DNA of 64,000 bases. Source: Takakia lepidozioides. Its lineage: Eukaryota > Streptophyta > Takakiopsida > Takakiales > Takakiaceae. A program made the translations under genes and the position numbers. Shown piece after piece: positions 10,650 to 22,106 of this stretch. Under the pieces are notes generated by a model. That model had not been told where the DNA came from. It saw nothing but the letters and a program-made list of their open reading frames with translations, and ran no database searches. Position 1 is the stretch's first letter. Each line of letters opens with the position of its first letter. The stretch is taken from the NCBI GenBank assembly GCA_030704615.1, contig CM060734.1, positions 34,056,042 to 34,120,041 on the forward strand, given 5' to 3'.

Positions 10650-13609
10650 GTGCAGCGAATAAGGTAGCTTCCTGCTCCTCATCAAGTCCTCCCCTCCAGT
10701 CATACTCCCTGACCCCTCGAGGTCTTCTTGTAGCAGGTAGTCTACTAGATTTCCTAGTGGTGATTGTATCTTGTGCATCCCATCATGCACAGTTAGTAAC
10801 TAGGAATTCCAGTCATGGAATACCCTGGCCTGTTTCAGCCACGGTCGACCCAGCAATAAGGAGTAAGCTTCCATAACTTCATCCATTTTCAACACAGTTA
10901 CTGTGATCATAAAGATCATCTTTTGAATCTGTATCTTAACTCCTCTTATCAATCCCAATGGCTGTACACTTCTTTGATCTGCCATTGTTACTGTAAATGG
11001 GGCTGGTTTCATGTTACTTAGACCAAGCTTCTGCCTTAATTGGTCTATCATGATATTCACTCCAGAGCCTCCATCTATCAGTACATCAGTTAGTTCTGTG
11101 CTTCCAATTCTCAATTGGATTATTGGCATAGAATCATCAAAGTCCATGACTGTTTCTCGCCCTTCCGGCTTCACATTATAACTGGTCACCTGCTGTTCAG
11201 GTCTGTGTTCCCTGTCACATGGGCAATCTGATTGATTGCTTGATACAGCCTGTGCCTACAATAAGGTGCCACAGCCAATAGTTGTCCAATGGTAATCTCC
11301 GCTTTGGACTGGCATATTACTTCAGCCAAAGTCATTTCATTACTCTGCATTTCTGCAGCTTCTTTCTTCCCTTCATCCTCACTCACTTCCTCTTTTTTTC
11401 AGAATCAGAGGAATCTGCCATAGGAATATCAGTACTCTTCAGCATTTCCCCTATGGTATCAGTTCCTTCTCATCTCTCCAAGCCTCATCATCTTCAGGCA
11501 CATCACTGCCATCTTCATTATCATCACCTTCCTCATCTACTGGAGGTATTAATTTAGCTTTGCTTCTGGTTACTATCATTGTACTTACTTTTGGTACAAC
11601 ACATGGCCTAACCATGTGAGCTGCCACCACTGGCCCCTCATTCACAGGAGCTCTCATCTCATTCTGGTGTCTGATCCAGAATGCGATGTCCTGCCTTATT
11701 ACAATAGTAACACAGTTCTTCCCCATTAGGTCCTCGCCCTTGGTCTGTTCTGGGATTGTTTCTGTAATCCTGATTCCCTGGCTGGTAATTCCCCCTTGGA
11801 TTACCCTGATAGTTGCCTCTGGAATTTCCTTGGTAATTCCCTCTTGGATTACCTCTCCCTTCCATGCCATTGTTATAACCACCAGGCCTACCATAGTGGT
11901 CATGATCACTGTTTCTTCTTGGTTGGGGCTGCACTTGATGCACCCATACTTGCCTAGGTTCTCTTGCAGCTGTCCTTCTGTTGTAGTAACAATTCTTAGT
12001 AGAATGGTTATCCATTTTACAGATAGTACAGTGTTTCTCCTTCATGTGGCATTCAGTGGTGGTATGGCCTTCATTCTGGCATTTTGCACACCAAACACCC
12101 TTCCTCCAATGTGTTGCAGCCTCTGTGGCATACTTCTTCAAGATTTCTTCTAATCTTTTCTCATAGTTATCCCTCTTCAACTTTTCCTTCCTCTTACTCT
12201 TCCTCTTAAGCTCTTGCTCTTCTTCCTCATCTGACTCATCCTCAGAGTCCTCATCATCCTTTTTCTCTCTCCTGAGCATTCACAATTGCTCAATTCTGTT
12301 CGCTGTTTCAAATGCCTCTTCCACTGTATTATGGGGTAACATATCCACTTTCTTTTTCAACTCTGGTCTTAGTCCACTCACAAACCAAGTCTTCTGTAAA
12401 CTTGGTGCTGGTACAGCAGCCAGCTTTTTCATCATCAATTCCATTTTTTCCATATACTCCTCAACAGTTTCATGCTTCTTTTGCTTTAACTATTGTAAAC
12501 TTCCATACACTTCATCCTCAGTTTTACTTGTCCTGAACCTATTTCGGAATGTTGTATTCAAGCCATTCCTGGTTAGGAAATGATTATCAGGGAATCTTGC
12601 ATACCATTCACTTGCTTTCTTTATAAGTGAACAAGGAAAAAGTCTCATCTTGGCATCATCGCCATTCTCATTGTTCACAATACACATGTGCTCAAATTGG
12701 CTAACGTGTACATCAGGATCCCCTTTTCCTGAATATATTGGAAAATATGGTTTTGCCCGTGTTGGTTGTAACGCCATCTGTGGCCCTACCCCCTGCCCAC
12801 TGATAGGTGTTGGCCCCCTTGCTGATGCTGGTCCTTGAGGACCTGTTGTAGTTGTGGTGGAACTTCCACCAAGTGCTGGCCCCTGTGCACTCTCTGCTAC
12901 TGGCCCCACTCTATTCACAGTATTCCCAGCTCCAATTGCACTACTTCCCACACTCCCTGTCCCCCAGAGCCAGATCCAGGCTGCCCGCCTGATCCCCCTG
13001 AGCCGACACCTTCGTTGGCATGTGATCCAAGTGCTCCACTTGATCCAGGTTCAACGGGTTGGGATGTCCTAGTTGTAGTCTCAACCTCAGCTGTTGGGTC
13101 TACTTCTTCATACTCTTCCTCTTCCAATTTCTTCTCTTTGTTTTCATCTTCCAAGTTCTGCCCTTGGGTTTCTTCTTCTTCACTCATGTAACTCAATTGC
13201 AATGGTGTTGGAGAGTCTGAACTCTCCGTTGGCTCTGCCACATCCTCTCCTCCTTCTTCGTCTTCCGTTTCAGAAACTGGAGTTCCTGCTTTTGGTGTTC
13301 CATGCCAACTCTTATCAAAGATTCTGTCAAATCTTTTATCCAGGGATGTACCTCAGATCTTTCACCTCGTGGTTGATCTTCTTCCTGTACCAATTCCCTT
13401 AATCTTTCTTGCAAAGAAAAAGAAGGGGTGGCATCCAACTCTAGTTCTTCCGGTATGGGTGATGTACTCTCTGATCTTAATGGTGTGAGAGGTCCAGATG
13501 ATTCCCCTATGTCTATTCCTCTCTCCCAAAGATATAGATAATTAGCTTTCAGATAACTTTCTCTTTTTGCTGAATATCTCTGGAGTCTAGCTTCTCTTTC
13601 ATCACTCAT
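10650..13609 (-). pseudogene. gag and aspartic protease region, gypsy copy A
   Basis: Pieces in several frames run from MSDEREARLQRYS (13609) through an acidic, Gly/Ser-rich linker to a capsid-like part (FEHMCIVNNENGDDAKMRLF, 12,700-12,600). Three zinc knuckles follow (about 12,100-11,690): CAKCQNEGHTTTEC, CTICKMDNHSTKNC and CYYCNKAGH. After these comes a low-complexity GNYQGN tract. The protease (11189-10800) has the DGGSGVNIM active-site form common in plant gypsy elements, and GRPWLKQARVFHDW. Frameshifts lie near 13,210, 12,930, 11,700 and 11,180. A TAG after VYGSLQ at about 12,490 is shared exactly with copy B. Gag packages element RNA and protease cuts the polyprotein; neither can be made whole here. 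Confidence 0.8.
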
Positions 13610-13629
13610 GTCCCATGTCTTTCATTTCT

Positions 13630-14325
13630 TTAATGTGGCAATAACCAAAACTCTCTTCTGTAGTATCTCTCGTATATGCCTGGGTTTCTTTCAAGCTTCA
13701 ATGCACCCTTGGCTATACTAGAAGTTTCCATTACCATATAACCATATGGCAAACAAGTATGAAAAGCCGTTCTTGGTGTGAGTTTGATCCACAGAATATC
13801 CTTTGGAATCCAATTCTTTACCAGTACAAGCTCCTCACGCATATGAGTATAAACATTCACCTTCCTTTCCTCCCAGCCTTCAAACTCTACTCGCTTAATG
13901 GATAGCAATGCTATCACATAAACCAGTGTTGGTAACCAATGTGCTCTTCCTCTACAGGCCACCTGATAAATCTTTATCACTCCTTTCTCCAGACCCCACT
14001 CAGGATCAGCATCATGTACTCTCTTAAGAATGTTTTCCTTACAACCGTCTGGCAATTCCAAGAACCTCTGAAAGAATTGTTTGGACAATCTTTCCTTCTC
14101 AGTTCCACAGCGAATTTGATTCACATCAAATTCTTTAATTCTCCAACCACCATGATCCCACCAGATGCCTGTCACATCTTGTTGTTCATGACCCAGTTCC
14201 CCAGTATGGTCGCCAAATGTCGAGCGGTTTTTACTCACCCATCCCTTCGCTATCCGAGGTGGAAACTCCAAGATAGAAGAGTTGGATATCTCTAAGCACT
14301 CAGCCCGCTCAGAACAATCAGTCAT
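13630..14325 (-). CDS. ORF0 upstream of gag, gypsy copy A
   Basis: An uninterrupted ORF of 231 codons. Its start (MTDCSERAECLEIS) lies within the LTR, so translation would cross the LTR end and PBS. It encodes a soluble-looking protein rich in charged and aromatic residues (WWDHGGWRIKEFDV, LPDGCKENILKRVHDADPEW, GWEERKVNVYTHM). I recognise no domain. The same ORF is present in copy B (25145-25829), where it is broken by a stop. A separate ORF ahead of gag is known in Ogre-type elements, but its role there is unknown. This is the only ORF of copy A without a visible lesion. Confidence 0.6.
   Translation of the reverse strand: MTDCSERAECLEISNSSILEFPPRIAKGWVSKNRSTFGDHTGELGHEQQDVTGIWWDHGGWRIKEFDVNQIRCGTEKERLSKQFFQRFLELPDGCKENILKRVHDADPEWGLEKGVIKIYQVACRGRAHWLPTLVYVIALLSIKRVEFEGWEERKVNVYTHMREELVLVKNWIPKDILWIKLTPRTAFHTCLPYGYMVMETSSIAKGALKLERNPGIYERYYRREFWLLPH
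14198..14217 (-). other. Primer binding site of gypsy copy A
   Basis: Directly next to the LTR end the minus strand reads TTTGGCGACCATACTGGGGA. The TGGCGAC....CTGGGGA form resembles the complement of a plant tRNA-Arg 3' end, as used by Ogre/Tat elements. The tRNA identity is inferred from memory of that pattern. The position and its conservation in copy B (25253-25272) are seen directly. Confidence 0.7.
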
Positions 14326-15225
14326 GACCTGCAGCTAGTGAATCATGGTTGTGCTTCCTATTTGTATTCCTTCCTGCCTTAATGTTATCAATTTTCCTTA
14401 CCGTATATACTGAAACATCATATTGCTTCAGTAACTATCAGGTTCCATTCACTCATCCATTCATTCCATGGCTTCACTCATGTCTTTCTACATAGTGTGA
14501 TTGTATCGAATAAATATCAGATTAAGATTTATCAGGTATCAGGCCAATGCCATGGTGTCCCTAATCTGCCCTACTGTATGATTCTGCAGCTTGCATGAAG
14601 TAAGCCTCATTCAAGTCATCATCTCATCTTCACTGTTTTCGCTCTCCGTTACGTCTTCTCCTCTCCTCAACAAGTCGCCCTCCTCCAGAAGTGATCCCCT
14701 TCCTGTTGCCGCTCTGCCTAATCTACCCGCAAGTTGTTCTAACCACCTAACCAACTAACCTTCACCCCTGAAGTAACACGTTCCCTCTTCAGATGTCGTT
14801 CCCTGTCAATGATAATTGTTCCCTATGAACTGTGACAGGCTGTGTCAGGCTATGCTGAGGTGTGACTGGCTGTGTAAAGCTGTGTCAGGCTGTGACTGGC
14901 TGTGCGAAGCTGTGTCGGGCTGTTTCCGACTGTGTCTGGCTGTGATAGACTGTGACGGGCTGTGTAAAGCTGTGTCGGGCTGTGACTGGCTGTGCGAAGC
15001 TGTGTCGGGCTGTGTCAGACTGTGTGTGGCTGTGATAGACTGTGACGGGCTGTGTGAAGCTGTGTCGGGCTATGACTGGCTGTGCAAAGCTATGTCGGGC
15101 TGTGTAACCCCCCTAAAGCCTGCTCCTACCACCCATAAGGCTCCTGTTGGTCTCAGTCTCCGCAAAAATTAAGCGTACCCCACAGAACCCATAAAAGCGT
15201 CTAAGTCCCAAGCAGCCCTCTAACA
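14218..15225 (-). repeat. 5' LTR of gypsy copy A
   Basis: On the minus strand the LTR begins TGTTAGAGGG at 15225 and ends CTCGACA at 14218, so it has TG...CA ends and is about 1,008 bp. The same two ends recur in copy B (24324-25252) and copy D. The interior holds a decamer array (14816-15110) and a conserved unique part. The PBS follows at once. ORF0 starts inside the LTR at 14325. Confidence 0.85.
14816..15110 (-). repeat. Decamer array inside the LTR of copy A
   Basis: About 295 bp of imperfect 10-base units. On the plus strand they read CTGTGTCGGG, CTGTGACTGG, CTGTGCGAAG and similar; in element sense they read CACAGCCCGA and similar. The array length differs between LTR copies: about 295 bp here, about 145 bp at 20103 and at 22108, about 165 bp at 24460. 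The array is open on the plus strand and would give a Cys/Leu-rich peptide, which I treat as a by-product of the repeat. Confidence 0.85.
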
Positions 15226-15661
15226 AAGACCAGGGAAAGACAGCTTTCATCACAGACTGGGGTGCTTATACATACAAAGTCATGCCTTTTGGACTTTGTA
15301 ATGCACCAGCAACTTTTCAGAGAGTGATAAGTGAATCGTTCCATGAGTATCTGGATGATTTCATGCAGGTGTTCTTAGACGACTTTAGTGTGTACAGCTC
15401 TAAGAATGAGCACTTGCATAAATTGGAGTTATGTTTGGCCAGATGCAGAATGAGAGGTCTGGGCCTGAATCTAGAGAAGTATACTTTCTGTGTGAACTCA
15501 GGGGTGCTTTGGGACACATTGTGTGTAAGATGGGACTTCTTGTGGATCCCAAAAAGACAGAGGCCATTAAAGCCTCTCCACCACCAGTAAATGTTAAGAG
15601 TCTAAGGAGATTCCTTAGACAAACTAGTTATTATAGAAGATTTGTCAGACGGTATGCATAG
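15226..15661 (+). pseudogene. Reverse transcriptase C-terminal part, gypsy copy C
   Basis: Starts mid-domain at DQGKTAFITDWGAYTYK. Continues through MPFGLCNAPATFQRVIS and the polymerase box FLDDFSVYSS. A one-base deletion near 15,510 changes frame; the second frame gives LGHIVCKMGLLVDPKK and SLRRFLRQTSYYRRFVRRYA. A TAG at 15,660 replaces the CAG found in copy B. The N-terminal half of the domain is absent. Confidence 0.85.
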
Positions 15662-15673
15662 ATAGCAGCATCA

Positions 15674-17371
15674 TTGAGCAAGCTTCTGAAGAAAGATGCA
15701 GTGTTTGCATGGACAGCTGAATGTCAACAGGCTTTTGAGGAACTTACATTGTCAGTAACAACTACACCTGTGCTGATTAACCCTCACTGGCATGTAGTAT
15801 TTCATGTTCACTGTGATGCCTCACGAGAAGCGTTGGGAGCAGTGTTAGCCCAAAATGTTACAGGAAACATAGATTCACCTATGTACTATGCTAGCAGGTT
15901 GATGAACAGTGCTGAAAAGAACTATAGCACAACTGAAACAGAAGCACTGACAATGATTTATGCAGTCAATAAATTCAGACATTACCTATTGGGAATGAAG
16001 TTTATGTTTTATGTGGATTATCAGGCTCTGATTTATTTGGTGAACAAGCCTTTGATAAGTGGAAGGATAGCAAGATGGTTAATAATCATGCACGAGTTTG
16101 AGTTTGAAGTTGTTTACAAGCCTGGCCGTTTGCATCTTGTGGCAGATCACTTGTCACGTCTATCAACAGGAGAGCCCGTTACAGGGGTAGACGACCAACT
16201 ACCTGATGCGAGTTTATTTGCGGTGGAGGTGCAGGGAAGTGCAGATGACTGGTTAGATTGGCAGTGGCCAATCAGATACTACCTTACTCATGGTCAGTGC
16301 CCACCTACTTATGGAAAGGAACAGAGGAAAAGAATCGTTATCAAGGCTTTACCTTGTACTATGGTAGGGGGCAGAATGTATAAGCTAGGACCTGATGGAG
16401 TACTTAAACGATGCTTGTACCACCATGAAGTAAATAACGTTTTGGAAGAAGTTCATAAAAGAGTGGCTAGAGGTCATTTTGGAGAAGAGACTACCAGTAG
16501 AAAGATACTACTTGCAGGTTACTGGTGGCCTACTTTGTTCAAGGATGTACACAAGTATTGTAAGAGTTGTGATGAGTGTCAGAGGCTAGGACCATTACAG
16601 AGATCTGGGAAGATGGCTTTGCATCCTACGATGCCTACTGAACCATTTCTGAAATGGGGACTAGACTTTGTTGGACCAATTAACCCACCTGCCAAGAATA
16701 CACAGAACAAGTATATAGCCACTGATTATACTACAAAGTGGGTAGAAGGTAAAGCTCTGAGGGACAACACATCTAAGTCCACAGCAAGGTTCCTGTATGA
16801 GATCATACTTACAAGATTTGGTTGTCCCCTGGAATTTATCAGTGATCCGGGAAGTCACTTCATTAATGAGACCATAGAACTATTGACTAAAGAGTTCATG
16901 ATTGTGCATAGGAAGAGTACAACCTATTACCCACAGGGTAATGGGCAGGCAGAGGCCACCAACAAAATACTATGTATTATCTTGGCTAAGATAGTCAATG
17001 CAAACAGAACAGATTGGGATACAAAGCTTCTGACAGCTCTGTGGTCATACAGAACTTCATATAAAGTCACAACCAAGTATACACCATTCCAATTAGTTGA
17101 TGGTATGGAAGCTTTACTTCAAGTGGAGTTCTTGTTACCTACCATGAGAACTGAATGGGGAAGGAAAATGGAATTGGAGGATTCAATTAAAGTCAGGAAA
17201 CATGAATTATATCATGTGGAAGAAATATGTGCTGATGCAGCAGATAACATGACCAGAATTCAGATGAAAAGGAAGGATCAATTTGATGAAGGTAAACTGA
17301 AAACTTTTAAGACGGGTGATTTGGTTTTGTGGTTGCAGAAGAAGGGGAAAATTAAGGCTTCTAAGCTTTAG
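15674..17371 (+). pseudogene. RNase H and integrase, gypsy copy C
   Basis: 565 open codons. RNase H ([33 protein letters not shown]), a linker, then the integrase HHCC finger (YHHEVNNVLEEVHKR ... [12 protein letters not shown]) and DDE core ([40 protein letters not shown]), then the C-terminal domain (FKTGDLVLWLQKKGKIKASKL). All three acidic integrase residues are present, unlike copy A. The TAG after KASKL (17,369-17,371) replaces an AAG of copy B, and 12 bases are missing next to it compared with copy B. This is the longest continuous integrase reading in the window. Confidence 0.88.
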
Positions 17372-17395
17372 TCACCATGGAAAGTCATACAGAAG

Positions 17396-20102
17396 ATGTA
17401 TGATAACAACACCGCCATGTTACAAACCATTAACAAAGAGATGTTGGGAAGAGTCAATGCCAATAAGTTGAAAGGATATAGTGGTATCCACAACAAACTA
17501 TTGCAACACGATTTGCATATTGAAACACAGACACAATCACAGGCTGCACCGGTAATACCAATGGAGCATGAAGCACTTGTCGTAAAGCCGAATGTGTATG
17601 GCTTGAGCGGAGAACACGGGTGTTCGCACAGTTATCACAGCCCACCACAACATCACACAGCCTATCACAGCCCATCACAGTGTCACGCAGCCTATCACAG
17701 TCCACCACAGTTAGACACAGCCTGTCACAGCCCAACACAGCCCATGCGAGTTACACAGTCCATAGGATCAGTGACAGGTGGACGCGGGTTAACGTCAGAA
17801 AAACGGCCGTCAAGTGAAAGAGAAGTTTGGAAGTCAAACTTGGAGAATGTGCCACGCAAACAGGGGAAGTCGGAGGCATGTCTAAAAACGAACACGTGGT
17901 CACTAGGGCGAAGCACACCGCTGTGCATAAATTGCAGAAGTGGGTATCATCATGCAAGAGAACAAATCGGGCCGTCAAAGTACCTACCCGGTACATCAGC
18001 CAAAACTATTTGTGGGCCCATTAATGCATTCGGGGCAGGGGTAACGGAACCCTTTCTGAGTACAGAAAAGAGGGATTTTTACCACATGTGCTGTCCTACT
18101 GGACATTCCAGGTGGGAATGTCCACGGAGGGGGGTAGAATTAAAAAGTTACCTAAGCAGGCAACAGCCAATCAGGAGCGAGAATTTCATGCAGGTGGTTC
18201 CCTCCAAGAAACAAGAACAAGAAATTGGAAGAGTTATGAGCGGAAGAGTCGGGGTGGCTCCGAATAGCCCGTGTCTCGACGGGAGGGGCAATCAAAGTTA
18301 TAGCTTTGTAGCTATGGCGGATATAACGGATTACACGCTCGCTTTACTACTCACGCAGTGGCGCAAGGACGAACGAATTGAGAGTACATTCTCTCTCACT
18401 CGATACTTGCAAGCCCCACAGGCTTACACGCTGTTACCTATTCCATTCTGTGCCAACCATACCTTTATGCTCTGTGCCCTGCAAGCTTTTCTTCAGCTGT
18501 TTCAAACAAGGCCTTTTTGTTTGGCTAGAATGAAGAGAGTGAGGGGAATGGAGGATATCAGGGTGAAGAGCAGCACGATACTGCAGAAGCAAACAATTGC
18601 TACACCGCAGGCAGTGCAGCTGCTGAGGGAGTTGCGATTGGAGGGGCTGCTACGCAAGGACTGGTCCTTGCATCATCGGCAGTATATGCTTGAATTTCTT
18701 CAAAACTTTGAGCCTAGGACGGGAGTAACCCAGGTGAGGGGAATAGATATAGAAATTACTCCCCAGTACCTGCAACAATTGTTCGAATTGCCATCGGGTC
18801 ATGTGGATGTGGATGAGCACAGGGCAAGATTGTAGATAGGGAATCTGTTCCAAGAAGGGAGTTTCTTTCAGACTCAAGGTTACGCTTGCACCAAAGCTGA
18901 GTACCCAGGGCTCAGAGATGTTGGCCAAATACTGAATGTTCTGTTTGCCATGAAACAGAACCAACAATATTTGAGCAGGTCATTCACAGAGGAGATACTG
19001 AAAGCCTTGCGAGGAGGGGATGTAGCTTGGGCAGAGTTAATGTACAATGGTCTGGTGGAAGAGATGAAGAGGTTACAGGGCACTGCTGCTAAGTCTCCGA
19101 TCATCGTGTCTGGCCCAGTCATTGCTCAGATTATTTTTGACTCTTGCATACTTCATGCGCGAGAACGTAAGGAGATGAGAGTGTTTGAGGCAGCAACCAC
19201 TGCAATGGAGGAGCAGGGTTCTTCACATAGTGAGGGTGGACTGGCAGAGCAACACCAGTCTAAGAGACAGAAGAGGGGTATGACTGTAGTGGCGGATCCA
19301 CTAGCTTCAAGAAAGCCGCAAGATGATGTTTCCCAAGCTCTTGTGCAAGATGGGGCACAACAGCACAGAGGAATGTTATTACTAAAAGCACGACCTTTGG
19401 AGAGGGAAGAAGAAGTCACTTCGGTACCACAGCCATCACAGCCAGTTGAATCGGTTGTCTCAGAGGTACCTCAGTTAGTACATGCTGTTCCACCAGAGCC
19501 TATTGCTCTGGAAAGAGAAGGGTTGGACATTCCCACTACAAAGCAGGTCGTGGCAGTAATTGAGAAGGGTGACCTTCTCTATGAAAACTCTGGCTTGGTC
19601 AGGGAGTTAGTGGTACCAGAGGTGCAGAGTCTGTCCAGGGAAATCCCTGCTGTGCATGTAATACCCACACCTGTGACGGAGGTACGAGGGGTAGAATATA
19701 AGGACACTGCAGCACCTGTGGAGGATGAGGTGGTTCAGGAAGAGGATCTGGTGGGGCAATGGCTTGAATGGTTGGTGAAGCATCACACTGTGGAGGATTA
19801 GGGAGAACAGCAACAAGTTCACCATGATGACCCCCAGCAGGGCATGCTTATGAGTTCCATAAGCAGGACACTCAATTTGTTGGGCACTTATGTGAAATCC
19901 CATGTTCCATCTACCCAATTGGCAGCTTTGAGGGAGGAACTCAGGAAGGAGTTTGGGACTCGAATTGCCACTGAGTGTGCTAACAAGGTAGATGAGGAGA
20001 TCGATCTCAAGTTACAGCAAGAGTTGGAGGACACAAAGGTTGCCTTGCAGTTGGCTAAGGGACATTTCATTGAAGCAGGTCTCGAGCAGAACCAGGGGCT
20101 GT
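17396..20102 (+). pseudogene. Integrase tail and ORF3 N-terminal half, gypsy copy C
   Basis: 17396-18835 is open for 479 codons: the integrase tail, a Ser/His/Pro repeat (from the minisatellite at 17630-17760), a CCHC-like motif (CCPTGHSRWECPRRG, about 18,090), and the helical core (YTLLPIPFCANHTFML, EFLQNFEPRTGVTQVRG). A TAG at 18,833-18,835 (CAG in the 23.3 kb fragment) is followed by 18950-19801 and 19844-20102. Those parts hold the acidic tail and a helical segment (LGTYVKSHVPSTQLAALREE). The function of ORF3 is unknown. Copy C shows that integrase and ORF3 can be one continuous reading frame. Confidence 0.75.
17630..17760 (+). repeat. Coding decamer minisatellite, copy C
   Basis: Units of the form CACAGCCCAY / CACAGCCTAT repeat about 13 times within the frame and give HSPPQ/HSPSQ-type peptide repeats (AYHSPSQCHAAYHSPPQ). 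The unit matches the element-sense LTR decamer. Copies at 7430-7545 and 31970-32075 are homologous. Confidence 0.8.
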
Positions 20103-20378
20103 GACTGGCTGTGCGAAGCTCTGTCGGCTGTGTCAGACTGTGACGGACTGTGTAAAGTTGTGTCGGACTGTGAATGGCTGTGCGAAGCTGTGTCGGGCTG
20201 TGTCAGACTGTGTCTGGCTGTGATAGACTGTGACAAGCTGTCTACCCCCCCTAAAGCCTGTGCCTGCCACCCCTAAGGCTCCTGTTGGTCTCAGTCTACC
20301 ATTCATAAGTCTGCGCAAAAATTAAGGGTACCCCACAGAACCCGTAAAAGCGTCCAAGTCCCAAGCAGCCCTCTAACA
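20103..20378 (-). repeat. 3' LTR fragment of gypsy copy D
   Basis: On the minus strand this starts TGTTAGAGGG at 20378 and runs through the conserved first 130 bases of the LTR into the decamer array (20245-20103). Similarity ends inside the array, where copy C (opposite strand) begins. It is thus the first part of a 3' LTR whose remainder was lost at the array. Confidence 0.8.
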
Positions 20379-20395
20379 TTACCCCTCCCCCTCTC
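20379..20395 (-). other. Polypurine tract of gypsy copy D
   Basis: Immediately before the LTR start the minus strand reads GAGAGGGGGAGGGGTAA, the expected plus-strand primer for an LTR element. It fixes the LTR start at 20378 independently of the TG end and shows that the ORF3 to its left belongs to the same element. Confidence 0.8.
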
Positions 20396-20429
20396 AAAAA
20401 GCCGTGTCCTCACGGTTTACTGTTTGGGA

Positions 20430-22106
20430 TTAGCAAAACCTTTGTGAGCGAGCACCCTTCTGTCGGTGAGAGTCTCGTGAAGAACTCCGTGTGCGAGCCC
20501 GAGTCCTGTCACTGGCTGATGGAGGCGATTGAGCACTACTTGGAAATGTCTGACCATCCTTTGGCTGATAATGAGGTAACCTCTCAGGCATAGGAGATCC
20601 CCGTCGTTTCTTCTCTGCCATCTGAAGTGCATAGTCCTCTGCCATGTCAAAAGAGTCCTCTGAAGAACCAGTAGTATCAGAATCCTCGTCCCCCCTTAGG
20701 TGTTTTAACGGCCGAACTTTAAGTGGCTTCTCGGGAATCCTGCGTGGCATACAATGTGGGCCCACCATGTCTGGAAGTTTAAACTGTACGACTTGCTGTA
20801 AGCGCTTGCAAGCAAAATTAGTGAACGCCCTGAACTCCTTACCCGTATAGGTGAGAGGTGTGCCAATGATTTTGGAACAGTGTAAGTATTTCCAGGCTTT
20901 ATGTCCCTTAAAGAAAATATCATCAGGGCCGAATTTCTCTGTTGCCAAATTGTTCCAAGCCGAATTAAACCATGAACGAAGTTGGGAATCCTTCTGCATC
21001 ATAACTTTTGCATCATACAGGTACATATGAGGTGACATTGAAGGTAAGACCCAATGATCCCCACTGGAATAACTCCGAAATCGTGATTGCATCTTCTGCT
21101 GCTCAATGTGATAACGTGCCATAAAACAAGCAACATAGTATAATCCACAGCCCATGACAATATTAGATACCTCCTTGGTCTTGGTATAGATGCACCCATG
21201 TACAACCTGGAAGGCAATTAATTCCTTCAGCATGGTACCTGCCTCAGACCAGTACCTTGCAAAGTGATGATCAACAATGGGTCAATTGTTCGGAAGAACC
21301 TTAGTCTAAGTTGCCATTGGCAACCAAATGCGCATGATCTGGTAGTAATGTGCCAACGACTGCGGAGGACTAAATTCCTTCCAAGCCAAATCCAGCACAA
21401 TGGGAATTTGGTTGAAGGGCATAATCATAGCCCGACTGTACTCCCGTGCAGCATGAGTCCTAGGTGGGTTAAAAGCAACATCCCCCCATACCTCAGGCTG
21501 TGGTTTTGCTGTAGTAGCAATAGGGTCAACTACCTGCACAGGTACCTGCTATGGTATTGGTACCACTGGCCCTTCTACCACTGGCATCTCCTGCACCCCC
21601 TGCGAAGAAGACTGAAAAATTAGAGTCCTGGCATGCAAATAAATAGCCATCAGCTGCTCCTCAGGAACAAAGACTCTCTTGTCAATATTTGAACTCAGGT
21701 CATCCACTTGAGTCTGCAGGCCTTCCACATCCTCCTGTAGCTCCGCTATTCTACTATAGACATTGTCTATAGTAGTTGTGGCAATGTTCTGCACCTGCAA
21801 TCTGAGCTCATTCATCTCGCCCTGGGTGAGCTTCCTTGGTGTTTTGCATTCTACCGGCCCTTGTGCTAACCATACCTGCATAAGGTGGTTATCCACCAAG
21901 TCTTGTGTGGCACCCCTGATAGTCTACTCCTCCGTAAGTCTGTACACATCTAACTGATGCTGTAAAGCCTCCATGCGCTTCGCATGAGGTTCAACCATGT
22001 CCGCATAGGCAGTAGCCAGATTATTGGCTTCCTTCCAAGCCTTGTTAGCCACAGAGAGTTCATTTCTATTGACCATGACTGTTTGTTGCAACTCCAGGAT
22101 GTACAC
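20430..22106 (-). pseudogene. ORF3, C-terminal half, gypsy copy D
   Basis: Minus-strand pieces 22106-21924, 21899-21549, 21539-21306 and 21233-20430 form the end of ORF3. First comes a coiled-coil-like part (ELSVANKAWKEANNLATAYA; RIAELQEDVEGLQTQVDDL), then a globular part (AWKEFSPPQSLAHYYQIMRI; YVACFMARYHIEQQKMQSRF; FFKGHKAWKYLHC). It closes with a Ser/Arg-rich basic tail (RTRARTRSSSRDSHRQKG) before the stop. The last piece, 267 codons, is open. The order coiled coil, globular, basic tail is consistent with a structural or nucleic-acid-binding protein, but no family is recognised and no signal peptide or membrane segment marks it as envelope-like. Three stops interrupt the reading. Confidence 0.65.

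Larger units (their letters stand above)
5390..15225 (-). mobile_element. Ty3/gypsy element, copy A (5' LTR present, 3' end missing)
   Basis: Read on the minus strand, this is an almost full internal region: LTR (15225-14218), PBS, ORF0, gag, protease, RT, RNase H, integrase and the first half of ORF3. It stops near 5390, where similarity to the other copies ends beside the receptor kinase. The last half of ORF3, the polypurine tract and the 3' LTR are missing. Order and domains fit a Ty3/gypsy element of the Tat/Ogre-like type (ORF before gag, tRNA-Arg-like PBS, large ORF after integrase); that subclass assignment is inference. Many frameshifts and stops show that it is dead. Its LTR end at 15225 directly abuts the truncated RT of copy C. 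Confidence 0.85.
15226..20102 (+). mobile_element. Ty3/gypsy element, copy C (5' truncated)
   Basis: Plus-strand copy of the same family. It begins abruptly inside RT at 15226, exactly at the LTR end of copy A, and runs through RNase H, integrase and ORF3 to about 20,090-20,102. There it meets an LTR fragment in the opposite orientation at the decamer array. No 5' LTR, gag or protease is present in this orientation. Confidence 0.85.

Noticed and set aside
14816-15172. 118-codon Cys/Leu-rich ORF, like a small secreted cysteine-rich protein
   Set aside because: It lies wholly in the LTR decamer array, read antisense to the element; the Cys pattern is the translated repeat.
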